DNA of 64,000 nucleotides from Perilla frutescens (Eukaryota > Streptophyta > Magnoliopsida > Lamiales > Lamiaceae). Shown piece by piece: positions 1 to 11,076 of the stretch (its first letter is position 1; each line of letters starts with the position of its first letter). The stretch covers positions 2,666,001-2,730,000 of the forward strand of contig BRKX01000014.1 of the NCBI GenBank assembly GCA_026008535.1, read 5' to 3'. The position numbers were made by a program, and so were the translations under genes. Below the pieces are notes generated by a model, which saw nothing but the letters and a program-made list of their open reading frames with translations, did not search any database and was not told where the DNA came from.

Positions 1-297
1 ATCTAATGGGGAGAGATGCATATTTGTCATATTTTAATTTTTGTTATAAAACATAAACCATCAATCTTTATGAAACTGAAACAATATTAAATAGTTAAAA
101 AGATACACAAACTTGATGTGAGACCATTTTACGAGTGAAAGTTCAGAACCAAAGTCATATTATTTGGTGCATTTTACATGAGGATGTATTGTTTGCATAA
201 GGTCTGATGAGACTAGCCTATTAGACAGGTCCAGTATAAAAAAAGCACGAGATAAAAAAAAGGCTATAAATTTCGCGTAGGGTGTGCTTGCGCCCGA

Positions 298-367
<70 letters not shown>

Positions 368-700
368 TAGCATTTTTATATTTTTTTCCTTAAAAAATTA
401 TACCTCAAATAGGATTAGTGAACACTAAAAGTAAAGTGAATTAATTTATTTTTATGAAACAAATATAAATATATGCGCTAAAATAAAATTAGTGAACACT
501 AAAATTAAAGTGAATTAATTTAATTTTTTTAATTTGACTACTCGCACAGTGCCCTCGCTCTTACGCTAATGCGTGGGCTCGTGTACTATGTTCAATAATT
601 AATTTTTTGAAATAATAATAATAATAATTATGAAAATTGAAAAAAATAATTGATTGATCATTAATTGGTTGAGAATCCATGTATAGATGGAGGTTAAATT
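1..700. repeat. Dispersed block, first copy (matches 10322-11030)
   Basis: Reads colinearly with 10322-11030: both begin with the right end of the same MITE (gagagatgcatatttgtcat), then the same run through a TTA or AAT microsatellite and a GC-rich motif containing gctaatgcgtgggctcgtgt. By eye most bases match, with small indels. No coding sequence is seen. The block may extend beyond the left edge of the window. Confidence 0.8.
298..367. repeat. (TAT)n microsatellite
   Basis: About 23 uninterrupted TAT units inside the duplicated block. The second copy of the block has only a short interrupted tract here, so the array expanded after duplication. Confidence 0.95.
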
Positions 701-1202
701 ATATTATTTTAAATTTTATTTAGTTAGAATAAGTCTATATTATGAAAGAACATTAATGTAGAGGCTCTTTTTCTGTAAGGCCCAAAACAATGATTGGAGG
801 TTTAATAAAGGCTGAAGGTCAATTCGTATGATGAAGAGGCATCCGAGGTCATGAGGTCGGAAGCTTCGAACTCATCGATAATAGATTAGGACCTGATCCC
901 TGTGAATAGATCAGGTCAAAACCCTATCATTAATAAAGGAAGGACCAAGTCAAAACCCTATAGAAGATAGAGTCATTCCTGGAAAAGCGGAAGGAGGTTG
1001 AGAGATTCCATAATATATAATCGGAGAGGGGAACCCCTGAAGGGAACTCGGAAGCTCCACTCACGATACTAGTCTAACCGAACTCATATTTGAAAAGGAT
1101 ACCTCAGAATTCTGAATGATACTCTCTTTTGATTCTTGTTAATTTATCTAATATCTGTCGATTCTTTAGGTTAAATATTAACTTGAGCATTGGAGACTGT
1201 TC

Positions 1203-1583
1203 GATCGTCAACCCTCTTTATAAACTAATCAAACACGGTGATTTAATTATGTGGTCATTATCCCCTCTTTTTACTTTCAACAGTTCTACAGTGAAAGTCC
1301 TATAACATAACCTGAACTTTTGTTATTCTTTTCAATCGTAATGTAAAGACATAACAGTGTAAATGACAAATTAAAGACAAAAGAAATTTTATACATGTAC
1401 GCTACTAAAGTATAACTTTCACTTAAAAATTGAAATTTAGGTAATAATTAATAATTTAGTAAATTAAACTTTGAAAGAGTACACCGTCACTAATTAATGC
1501 CAAAAGTACTGAAATTTGATTTAATCTTGCATAGGATGTAAATTCATCTCTATAAAATAAAAATAAAAAATAACTTACAAAAT
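1203..1583. repeat. Dispersed block, matches 7313-7687
   Basis: About 370 bp shared with 7313-7687, roughly 90% identical by eye, including shared text such as cctataacataacctgaact. The match stops at 1583, exactly where the copia fragment begins, so that junction marks an insertion or deletion edge. The stretch 701-1202 has no recognisable gene. Confidence 0.8.
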
Positions 1584-1589
1584 ATTATA

Positions 1590-2600
1590 GGCAATCTACT
1601 GAATATTTTGTCATGCTTATAACGTATGTTGACGACATCCTCATTACAGGGACTACTCCTAATGTTATCCAATCTGTCATTGCTGATCTTCAACGTTTTT
1701 TTAACTTAGGCATGCTTCACCATTTTCTTGGCATTAAGTTCGAAAGAACTTCTAGTGGCTTGTATCTCAGTCAAGCACATTATAGTCTCGACATTCTCGC
1801 CAGAGTTGAGATGTTCAGTGCTAAGGGAGTTTCCAGTCCGATGATCAATTCTCCGCTCTCCAAATATAATGGTCAACCCACAGTTGATCACACACTTTAT
1901 CGGAGTGTTGTCGGGGCTCTGCAATATGCTACGCTTACTCGACCAGATATTACTTTTGGCGTCAATAAGATTAGTCAATACATGCATTCTCTTCTTGACT
2001 TCATTGGAAGGCTGTAAAGCGCATACTTCATTATTTAGCCGGGACTTTAAACTATGGCTTACACTTAAAAATGTCTTCTAATTTGAACATCATGGCTTAC
2101 TCGAATTCAGATTGGGCTTCTGATCATGATGATCACAAATCTACCTCTGAATATTGTGTTTTATTAGGTAGTAATCTTGTTGCTTGGAATGCTCGCAAGC
2201 AGTCCATCGTGTCTCATTCTAGTACGGAAGATGAGTTTCGTAGTCTCACTCAAGCCTCTTGTGAAGTGTTATGGCTTCAGGCCTTATTGCATGAACTTCG
2301 CATTCCTTCTTCCAAACTTCAACCAGTTGGATGGACAATCTTAGTGCCATTGCCTTGTCTGCGAATCCAGTTTTTCACTCGAGAATTAAACACGTCGATG
2401 TTGATTTCCACTTTGTGCGTGAGCAAGTGCTCAAGGGATCGATCTGCGTCAAACATCTGCCTTTCGCATGCCCAGGTCGCTGATGATCTTACCAAACCAT
2501 TAACCGGTCAATCCTTCACTCGAATAGGGAATCATCTTTGTGTGTTTCCTCCTTCTACGGTTGGATTGAGGGGGCATATTAATTATACTAGCCTAGTGTC
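1590..2600 (+). mobile_element. Ty1/copia pol remnant (RT C-terminal half and RNase H)
   Basis: Decayed copia polyprotein. The first frame (about 1613-2000) holds the reverse transcriptase active-site motif YVDD followed by the usual GMLHHFLGIKF and YRSVVGALQYATLTRPDI blocks. A one-base shift near 2000 moves it to a second frame with the HWKAVKRILHYL block and RNase H motifs (SDWA, KSTSEYCVLLGSNLVAWNA, SSTEDEF). Further shifts near 2340 and 2465 break the C-terminus, which still reads VADDLTKPLTGQSF. A purine tract (gagggggc near 2570) marks the expected 3' LTR start. Gag, protease, integrase and most of RT are absent. It is not functional. Confidence 0.92.
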
Positions 2601-2949
2601 AACTCATGATATCGCGTAGAATATTTCTTATTCCTTTAGGGTTGAATAGAATTGCTACATCTCTCCTTTAGTCATTGGGTAGGAACTTTGTATATATATC
2701 ATAGCTAAAGAGTGTACAGGGGTGCCGCCCAAATACTATTGCATCTGATAAATAACAAATTTTACAGAAAGTATTCAAGCTCAAATACTACAATTTTCAT
2801 GGCAATCATCTTTGTTTCTAGTTGGTTTTCTTCTCAATATTTTTACCATAATTTTGTATATGCGTACTTATGTTATATATTTCTTTAATTAGTATATTTC
2901 TATTTCAGCTGTAGGTAAGTTCGATCATATATATTTTTAGGTAAAAATT

Positions 2950-3475
2950 TGCATGCACTAGATGTATATAAGATTATATCAGGTGGTCAACGTTTTTGAC
3001 CGGGTCAAATGCGGGTCAACGCGCATTGACCCGGTCAACCCACAAAAAAGTAAAATGATAAAATAAGTGATACTTTTTAATGATACAGATGATACCTTTT
3101 AAATTTTGAGTGATACTTTTTAGTGTTACGGTTGATACTGATTTTGACGGATTTTTTTAATTTATTTATTTTGGCCGATACTTTTTAAGAATACAAGTGA
3201 TACTTTTGGACTTTTGAGTGATACTGTTTAGTGTTACGGTTGATACTGATTTTGATAGTTTTTATTTATTTATTTATTTTGGCCGATACTTTTTAAAGAT
3301 ACAAGTGATACTTTTAGGTTTTTGAGTGATACTTTTTAGTGTTACGGTTGATATTAATTTTGAAAGATTTTTTTTTTGGAGTTGACCGGATCAATCCGCA
3401 TTTTCCGGTGTTGACCGGTCAACGCGTTAACCCAGACAATGCTCCTGATAGTGCACCTAGTGCACACAAGTGCTT
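2950..3475. repeat. Inverted-end element with GATACTTTTTAGTGTTACGG minisatellite core
   Basis: The ends are loosely inverted: gcactagatg...atatcagg on the left against the complement of ctgatagtgcacctagtgc on the right, each followed inward by ggtcaacg-type GC-rich boxes (gaccgggtcaa, cgcattgacccggtcaac). The core is about 2.5 tandem units of roughly 108 bp, each starting gtgatactttttagtgttacgg, from 3110 to about 3380. A partial copy is at 8150-8310. No protein is encoded. The family is not recognised. Confidence 0.6.
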
Positions 3476-4790
3476 CTCATATTTTTATAATTCATTAGTA
3501 AGCATTACAATGTAAATACATATACTACACATATGATATTACATTCGTTAATTATAAAGTAATTAATCACGAATTCGCCCTTCTTTAATTATGCCCGTCG
3601 AAAATATATCTTATAAATAGGGTACATAGTTTAGTAAATTGTTTTGTTTCTATATTAAGATTTCAACTTTTGTTTCTAATTAAAATTTATCGAAATTGAC
3701 GAACTATAATTAAAGTTTTTTAACATAAGATTAAATCATTGATTTTAAGGTAATTCAATAATTTATTTAATGGTTGGAATTATGCCATGTTTGAATGATT
3801 TAATGATTTTCTAATTATTACTGCTATCATCATGGTGCTGATTTTTAGATGTGGTGTGATTTATTTATTTTCATGCATAGTATATTTTTATTTATTTTGT
3901 AATTTATCTCTCAAACGATCAAGAGTTTTTTGCGCAAGATTCGCAAACTAAATACAAGTGAGGCATAATTCATCATCATATAGAAGCATACTTCGCTTCA
4001 ACAAGCTGAGATTTTTTTTTTCTGTATTTCAAATGAATGTGTGTGTTGAAATATTGATCGATCGGTATATCACTTTGAGCCGAATCACTTTTTTTCTTTT
4101 GAAAGACAATTTCAATTGTTTAAGATTAGATGAATTGTATGGTGGTGTGGCGGAAGATTTTGGAATGAGGAAAGATGGTTTGTTTGTTAGCTATAATATA
4201 TATATATTTTTTGTACTCGCAAATGGAGTATTGACAATTCTATCATATCCCTAATTGGACTTAATTACCAGGTCATGCATCTACATAGTTATTATGTTAT
4301 CTTGTGGCCGCATGGATGATTTAGAAATTAATTTTATGGAGTAGATTATTTGTTTTCCTACAAAAATCTACAATCAACATTTTATTGGTCTTCTTTTGTA
4401 ACTGGTCTGCACATTTATTCGAGCATAATACTACAAGTCTACAACCTTCAATTCTAGAATCTAGACTGCAAAATTTTTAGGAGTTTCATGCACTTTGATG
4501 TCCCGATTTCAATTTCTTCAAAATTAGCAATGGCCGCGAGAAACTAACATGCAAGGATCGGAGCTGATTATTTGTACAATCAAGAATTACTGAAAAATAT
4601 TTTACTTCCTTAATTTTCTTAATGATGGTATTTCTAACTTTATCAGCCAAAAGAAAAATTAAATCATTCTGAATTTTATGACCAAGATAATGATAATGTA
4701 TTTCCTTATTATGTATACGTCTAATATGATCTTACTTAAACTGCATCAAATTCACCAATCATTTCGGTCAATCCCAGAAAATTACCATTG
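3476..4790. other. AT-rich intergenic stretch
   Basis: No gene, RNA or clear transposon was recognised. A 98-codon open frame at 3958-4254 has low-complexity hydrophobic content and no family features. Confidence 0.5.
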
Positions 4791-5560
4791 TTATCTTGTC
4801 TGCGGTGCGACCTGTTGCTCGCGTCCTGGCTCGGGCTGTGTCTCGCGCCAGCCTGCTCCGCGGCTTGAGATCAATGTCTTCCACTTGAGCTCGGGTTCTT
4901 CTCCCTCCATGGGTCGCTTGGTCGACTCTTGGCTCCAAACCTCTTGTATGAATCCATTGAGGTTTTCCTTAAATCTCTTAGCCCTTGGTCGCGTCACGGG
5001 TCCTTCCGGGACTTTGATTGGGTCGGACATCTCCTCAGCTCGGGTCGTATCAAGGAGTGTATAAACCAAAAGGATGTGAAGTAGATTTCGATTTCTTGCA
5101 TGTTATACATCTACTACACACATTCTCAACATCATGCTTTATACGTGGCTAAAAGAAATGCTCATGCAGTAAATTTAACGTTTTAGACACACCAAAGTGA
5201 CCCATTAAACCTCCCGCATGCGATTCTAGAACTAACAACTCACGCATAAAAGACTTAGGAATACACAACTGTGAACCCTTGAACAAGAACCCATCATGCA
5301 CGAAATAACCATCATAAGCACGAGATTTTGAGCAACATTCAGCATATATGGGTGCGAAAAACTCATCTCATGCATATAACTCCTTAATTGCATCAAATCC
5401 CAACAACTTAGCATGCATAAGGTTCAAGAGAACGTACCTTCTCGACAATGCATCAACAACAACATTTTCGGCGCCCTTTTTGTACTTGATAACGTACGGA
5501 AAGAACTCGATAAACTCTACCCATCGTGCATGTCGCTTGTTCAGATTTTGACCTTACTTT
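4791..5560 (-). mobile_element. Ty3/gypsy pol remnant with deleted integrase core
   Basis: Read on the minus strand from 5560: the end of RNase H (YVIKYKKGAENVVVDALSRR), then an integrase zinc-binding region (HAGGLMGHFGVSKTLNLLHE and, further on, CSRCITCKKSK), then KSTSHPFGLYTPL. Directly after this, at about 5060, comes a typical gypsy C-terminal segment (GPVTRPRAKRFKENLNGFIQ). The DDE integrase core that should lie between is missing. In-frame stops interrupt the zinc-binding part. It is a dead fragment with no LTRs seen beside it. Confidence 0.85.
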
Positions 5561-6256
5561 GATCGCTTAATTATGAACTAAGGAATGATGACACATTTAG
5601 CTATGAATGATTGTAGTTTGTAATTAAGTATATTTTTCATCTACTTATTTCTTTCGAGTTCCTCCGTTGATCTGTTTTCTTGGTTATTTATTCTTGAACT
5701 GGCGTCAACTCTATTTTTTTGGCTATTTATTTTAGGAAAACAATTACATTTGTATATTTAATTTTTTACAACAAATTAAAGCAACGGGTCATATTTTAAA
5801 TATAATATACGTATTTCAAAATTTACAATCATATATTATTTGATATTTTGATTCAAATTATTACTATATTATCAATAAAATAATTCAAAAACCGTCTGAA
5901 TTTATTTTATACATGATTATTTCTATTAATAGTTATTAAAATGTTTGTTGTAACATAGTATATATCCCTACATATATAAATTTTTTATTATCCATGCATT
6001 GCTGGGTGAGTAATGCTAGTAGAAAATAAATTGTTAACCATCATATATATATATATATATATAGCATAATATCCAGTACATTTTATTATATGTATAGATA
6101 AAATATGATCACAACTACGTACGTACAGAAGCTGTCCCATTTACTTATTCATCATAGTATTATTGCATGGCATGGCATTATAGCATAGTGCAAAATGCAT
6201 GCCTTATTAATTATGTGTGTGTATATATTAATACGTGATCGATTAATGATGATGGA
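5561..6256. other. AT-rich spacer with (AT)n tract
   Basis: Holds an (AT)n tract near 6046-6062 and the probable 3' untranslated region of the minus-strand peptide gene next to it. Nothing else is recognised. Confidence 0.5.
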
Positions 6257-6505
6257 TTACGCTGTTGGGGGGGCCAAAATACCACCAATAACGCCGCCGC
6301 CGCCGCCAAGAATGCTCAAAACGCCGCGGCCGCCACCTCCGCCCAAAAGACCACCAACAAGAGGGATGCCGTCCAAAAGACCATCAACAAGAGGGATGCC
6401 GCTCAAAATACCAAGAGCACGACTCGTAGCATCACACTCGGCGATGCTGCTTGCAACGATGATAGCCATCAAGCCAACTATCACTACCTTCATGCTTCTA
6501 CCCAT
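6257..6505 (-). CDS. Small secreted Gly/Leu-rich peptide, 82 aa
   Basis: Intact single-exon frame starting MGRSMKVVIVGLMAIIVASS, a typical signal peptide: charged N-terminus, a hydrophobic core at residues 6-21, and small residues before a likely cut around residues 21-28. The mature part has a near repeat of G-I-P-L-V-x-G-L-L (residues about 36-53), a Gly run, and a second Gly run before the APPTA C-terminus. One Cys (residue 24) lies close to the predicted cleavage site. A TATA box stands about 95 bases upstream, which supports a real gene. Codon use is GC-richer than the flanks. No named family is recognised; a cell-wall glycine-rich protein or a small apoplastic peptide are both possible. 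Function unknown. Confidence 0.72.
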   Translation of the reverse strand: MGRSMKVVIVGLMAIIVASSIAECDATSRALGILSGIPLVDGLLDGIPLVGGLLGGGGGRGVLSILGGGGGVIGGILAPPTA

Positions 6506-6600
6506 GTTTCTCGTCGATTCACTTAATAAATTTTTTGATATAAATTAATAAGAAAATAGAAGAAGAGGATATGATATTATAATTAATGTCTATGTGGGGG

Positions 6601-6609
6601 TATTTATAG
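6601..6609 (-). promoter_or_regulatory. TATA box of the small peptide gene
   Basis: Minus strand reads CCCTATAAATACCCCC, a near-consensus plant TATA box. It puts a start of transcription near 6570-6580 and a 5' untranslated leader of roughly 70 bases before the ATG at 6505. Confidence 0.7.
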
Positions 6610-6612
6610 GGA

Positions 6613-7312
6613 TAATATATAGAGAGTTTAATTTAATGCTTGTGTTAGGCATATCTACACTTTGCTTTATTTCCGTTGAATAAAATTGAAGATTTTACAT
6701 AAGAGAACCAAACTCGCTTAAAATTATTACCTTTTTCCTTCAATTTTAATTTCTTTAGATTTAGCATAATTTTACAATTTTACTTAGGGTTTATAATTAT
6801 TTTTTAATATTTAATTTTCATTTTTTAGTTAATGTAATTGATTTTTAGGGTTGATTATTCCAAACTTAAAGTATAAAATTTTTTTAAAATTATAATTTTT
6901 AGCAATAAATATTTATTATGATTAGTATAATATAATAAATTTTATTTTTACAAAAAAATTATTAATAATATATAATTTTAATGTTGGCACACGATTGACA
7001 CACAAAGTCGGGACTAGAGGATTTCTACTTGATCAGGAGAAACATATCACTAATAAAAACTGATTATGATATACGGAGTTTCTAACTTTTGCTAGCTAGT
7101 ATTATTTTTTTGGGTTAATTTGTATTTGATTGATACAAATTCGAAACTAATTTTAAACGTTTCAATAATATATCGCCTTAAATTAAATAATGACGATGTC
7201 ATTTTAGTGTAGACAAAGGCCAAATTTGGAAAGAAAAAATTGGGCTATATACATATATATAATGTGTGGCGCGCGGTATTATTAAAACATTTTTAAAAGT
7301 CATATCAAAATT
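6613..7312. other. AT-rich intergenic stretch
   Basis: Probable upstream region of the small peptide gene. No further gene or repeat is recognised. Confidence 0.45.
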
Positions 7313-7687
7313 ATAAATTAATCAAATATGGTGATTTAATTATGTGGTTATTAATATTCCCTCTTTTTTCTTTCAATAGTTCTACAATGGAAGTCCTATA
7401 ACATAACCTGAACTTTTGTTATTCTTTTCAATCGAAACATAAAGACATAACAGTGGAAATTAAATGACAAATTGAAGACAAAAGAAATGTTATACACGAA
7501 CGCTACTAATTAAGTATAATTTTCACTTAAAAGTTGAAAGTTAGGTAATAATTAATAATGTAGTAAATTAAACTTTGAAAGAGTACGTCGTCACTAATTG
7601 ATGCCAAAAGTACTGAAATTTGATTTAATCTTGCGTGGGATGTAAATTCATCTCTATAAAACAAAATTAAAAAATAACTTACAAAAT
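7313..7687. repeat. Dispersed block, second copy (matches 1203-1583)
   Basis: Same sequence run as 1203-1583 with small indels. In this copy it continues into unrelated AT-rich sequence instead of the copia fragment. Confidence 0.8.
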
Positions 7688-7790
7688 CATGAAGTAGAAT
7701 TCATACCCAAAAATGTGCCGAATTAAGGGAAAAAAAATTGTATCCATTATGAAATTAAAATCCACCCACATTCTGATGATATATCATGAT

Positions 7791-8084
7791 CCTCCCTTAA
7801 TTTCAGAAAGATTGATGTTTTAGTCTTTTAATTTTATTGTAAATTATTTGATGTTTTACAATTTTTAACGCTCTTCTTTTTAATTTTACCCCTGAAATAT
7901 TTTCCATAAATATATTGAGGAAATTAAGGAGAGATATAGAGGCATATATAGTACCATAAGAGAGAAATTAAAATATATTAGGAAAATATAACTTAATAGG
8001 AAGAGATTGTATATTTGTCACATTCTTTAATTTTTAATTTTTATTGTAAAATCTAAACTATGAATCTTGGCGAAATTGGGCGAG
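7791..8084. mobile_element. Stowaway-like MITE, family of 54410-54642
   Basis: Left end CCTCCCTTAATTTCAGAAAG and right end complementary to it (aatcttggcgaaattgggcgag followed by TA). The interior shares gattgatgttttag, aaaatataacttaatagg and atatttgtcac with copies at 10139-10395 and 54410-54642. The left flanking TA is mutated, so this is an older copy. Confidence 0.7.
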
Positions 8085-8149
8085 TACCATTTAATTTTCA
8101 ATTTTAGTTAATAATAGGTTATTTCTGAAAATTTAAGGCAAAAACTTAC

Positions 8150-8310
8150 ATGCACTAAGTGTAAATAGGACTTATTTTAGACAGGGGAGGGTCAAATTCA
8201 TGGGTCAACCCACAAAAAAAAAAGTCAAAATCAGTATCAACTATAACACTAAAAAATAATACTCAAAATTCCAAAACTATCACTTACATCCTTAAAAAGT
8301 AATGAGTCTG
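8150..8310. repeat. Partial inverted copy of the GATACTTTTTAGTGTTACGG element
   Basis: Contains gggtcaacccac and then cagtatcaactataacactaaaaaataatac, the complement of the core unit at 3110-3380. Only about one unit remains. Confidence 0.55.
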
Positions 8311-8540
8311 CTAATTATTTTATACGAGTTTATTTAATTCAAATTGTGATTCTTTCCATTCCAATTAATGTTTAGAGTTTAGGAGTTTAGAATTTTTTTA
8401 GGATTCATGGTTCTTTTAAGGTTTATTTTAATATATGTAGAATTTTTAGGGATTTATTTTGGAGTTTTTACGTTTTATGTTTTTGTAGGTTTATAAATCT
8501 CATGAATTAGGAGTTATATTTAATTGAAAAAAAAATCTCA

Positions 8541-9110
8541 AGGATAATGCACGAGCCCACGCATTAGCGTCGGGTGAGTGCATTGCGCGAGTGATCGAAT
8601 TTCAAAAAAATCAACTTAATTCACTTTTATTTTAGGATTCACTAATTCCATTTTAGGGTATATATTTATTTCAAAATAAGATTTTTCATTTTCAATCGTT
8701 ATTTATATTTTTTTCGAAAAAATTAAATGAATTGTCAACTCCATGCGTTATTGTCGGGCAATTGCATCGTGCGAGTCCCTGAATTCCAAAATAAATAAAT
8801 TACTTCACTTTTATTTTAGGGTTTACTAATTTCATTTTATGGTATACATTTGTTTCAAAATTAAGTTTTTCATTTTCAACTGCCGTTTATATTTGTTTCA
8901 AAAAAAATAAAATTAATTGTCGAACGTAATGCACGAGCCCACGCGTTCGCGTCGCATGAGTCACCGAGTTTTAAAAAAAAATCATTTTAATTTTATATTT
9001 TATTAATTCTATTTAGTATATATTATAATTATTTCAAACATTTAAATCAATTCATTTTTATTTTAGGGTTTACTAATTTTATTTTAGAGTATATAATTTT
9101 TGAGAAAAAG
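8541..9110. repeat. Three tandem ~190-bp units with a GC-rich box
   Basis: Each unit has a GC-rich, CpG-rich box (gcacgagcccacgcattagc and variants, at about 8549, 8741 and 8931) followed by ttcacttttattttaggnttactaattncattttaggntata and a ttttcattttcaac run. Spacing is about 185 and 198 bp. Related boxes stand alone at 541-590, 10817-10866, 29410-29460 and 29575-29632. No coding function is seen. Confidence 0.65.
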
Positions 9111-10138
9111 TTATAAAAAATAGTAAAAAAAATATAAGATAAAAAAAATAACTATACATACTCTAATTGGGTATAATCAACCATACTTAATAATTATAAA
9201 ATTAAACTTAAGCAAAAATAAATAAATTAAAATTTCTTAAATATTAATAATCTTAATTGTGTACATACATTATGGAAGTCGTCTATCTTCATGAATAAGG
9301 GGCTAACGGCGTTAACGTGTAAAAACACACGAACTCAGTAGCAAATTCCTCTATGTCCTCTCCTGTTTTAAAATGTAAAATGGAATGTAAAATGGATCAA
9401 TGATATATATGTATACTGTTTGATAAATTATGACTCGTTAGACAATATAATACACGCATGTGTTTATGTTTCAAAATTAGAACTCACAAAGATGAAATGA
9501 AATAATTTTATTTTAGAAAATTAATACTAGCATGGCAAAATCTGGACGAGGGAAACTATTAATGCTAGGGTGTTACTCAAAATAATGCAATATATCGAAA
9601 AAACAAATTGTAAATATGTATATAGCTCAAACTCGTGTATGTAGATTTTATTAACTCGTGTAGGTAGATTTTATTGGGTAAACTATTGTTTATATTCTAA
9701 ATTATCTCATTTTTTATAAATTTATCCTAAACTATAAAAGTATTGTCAATTAAATACCTAGTATAATATAATATAATTATATTATATATATATACATACA
9801 TATAATACAAAAGTTGTGCACCACAATTTTTCTTTCCTATACCATTTCACTAATTAATAGTAATTATTTTGATGACGCTATATTATTTAATAATTTATCA
9901 TAATTGTAAAATGTCAAGTAGTTGTATTATTTATTTAATATTTATCTTTAATTCCAATAATTATGCTAAACACAAAAATTCCACTTCATAGAAAAAAAAA
10001 ACATATAAGACGCCATTATAATACTCTTTTTATTCGACAATTATTTTAATTTTTATATTAATTAATTAGTTAATATAAAAAAGTGAATGAAGATTGTTAT
10101 ACCGATTATCGTATCAAATTAAGTTAATTTAGATTTTA
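9111..10138. other. AT-rich intergenic stretch
   Basis: Short AT tracts only (for example 9765-9800). No gene or clear transposon recognised. Confidence 0.5.
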
Positions 10139-10395
10139 TCATCAATTGAAATGCATGTGTTTAGCCTTTTAATTTTGTTGTAAATTCTTTGATATTTTAC
10201 ACTTTTTAACACTCTTACTCCTAATTTTACTCTTATAAAATACCCTACATAAATATGTTGATGAAATAAAGGAGGGATATAGAGGCATAAAGATTATATA
10301 TTAGTAAAATATAACTTAATAGGGAGAGATGCATATTTGTCATATTTTAATTTTTGTTATAAAACATAAAACATCAATCTTTATGAAATTGAGAT
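10139..10395. mobile_element. Degenerate Stowaway-like MITE, family of 54410-54642
   Basis: The interior keeps the family landmarks (aaattctttgatattttacac, aaaatataacttaataggga, atatttgtcatattttaatt), and the right end acatcaatctttatgaaatt matches the family terminus. The left end is eroded. Its right part is shared with bases 1-70. Confidence 0.65.
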
Positions 10396-10886
10396 AATAT
10401 TAAATAGTTAAAAAGATACACAAACTTGATGTGAGATCGTTTTACGAATAAAAGTTCAAAACCAAGATCATATTATGTGGTGCATTTTTCATGGGGAGGT
10501 ATTGTTTGCATAAGGTCTGATGAGACTAGCCCATCAAACAAGCCCAATATCAAAAAAACTTGAGATAAAAAAAAAGGCTATAAATTTTGCGCAAGGCGTG
10601 CACGCACCCGATTTTTTTTATTATTATTCCTTTTCTTTTTTTAGCATTTTTTATAGTTTTTTCCCTAAAAAAGTATACCTCAAATAGAATTAGTGAACAC
10701 TAAAAGTAAAATAAATTAATTTATTTTATTTGAAATAAATATAAATATATGTGCTAAAATGGAATTAGTAGACCTTAAAATTAAAGTGAATTAATTTAAT
10801 TTTTTTAATTTAACTACTCGCTCAATGCACTAGCCTCTACGCTAACGCATGGGCTCGTGTATTGCGTTTAATAATTAATTTTTTGA

Positions 10887-10957
<71 letters not shown>

Positions 10958-11030
10958 CAACAACAACAACTACTATGAAAATTGAAAAAAAAAATTAAAT
11001 TGATCAATCGTTGGTTGAGAATCCAAGTAT
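10322..11030. repeat. Dispersed block, second copy (matches 1-700)
   Basis: Colinear with bases 1-700. It overlaps the right end of the MITE before it, which shows that the block was duplicated with the MITE already in place. Confidence 0.8.
10886..10970. repeat. Compound (AAT)n(AAC)n microsatellite
   Basis: About 22 AAT units followed by six AAC units. Confidence 0.95.
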
Positions 11031-11076
11031 AGATGAAAAAAAAATTATGCAAGTCTATAACAACTCAAAATCATCC

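Noticed and set aside
3572..3583. gaattcgccctt, identical to the insert border of common TA-cloning vectors
   Set aside because: A 12-base match alone can occur by chance (under 1% for this window), no other vector sequence follows on either side, and the flanks are ordinary AT-rich plant DNA.
3958..4254. 98-codon open frame
   Set aside because: Low-complexity hydrophobic translation, no domain, AT-rich composition identical to its surroundings, no promoter signal.
8541..9110. Evenly spaced repeats as a CRISPR array
   Set aside because: Units are about 190 bp and diverged throughout, there are no short identical repeats with unique spacers, and the genome is a plant nucleus.
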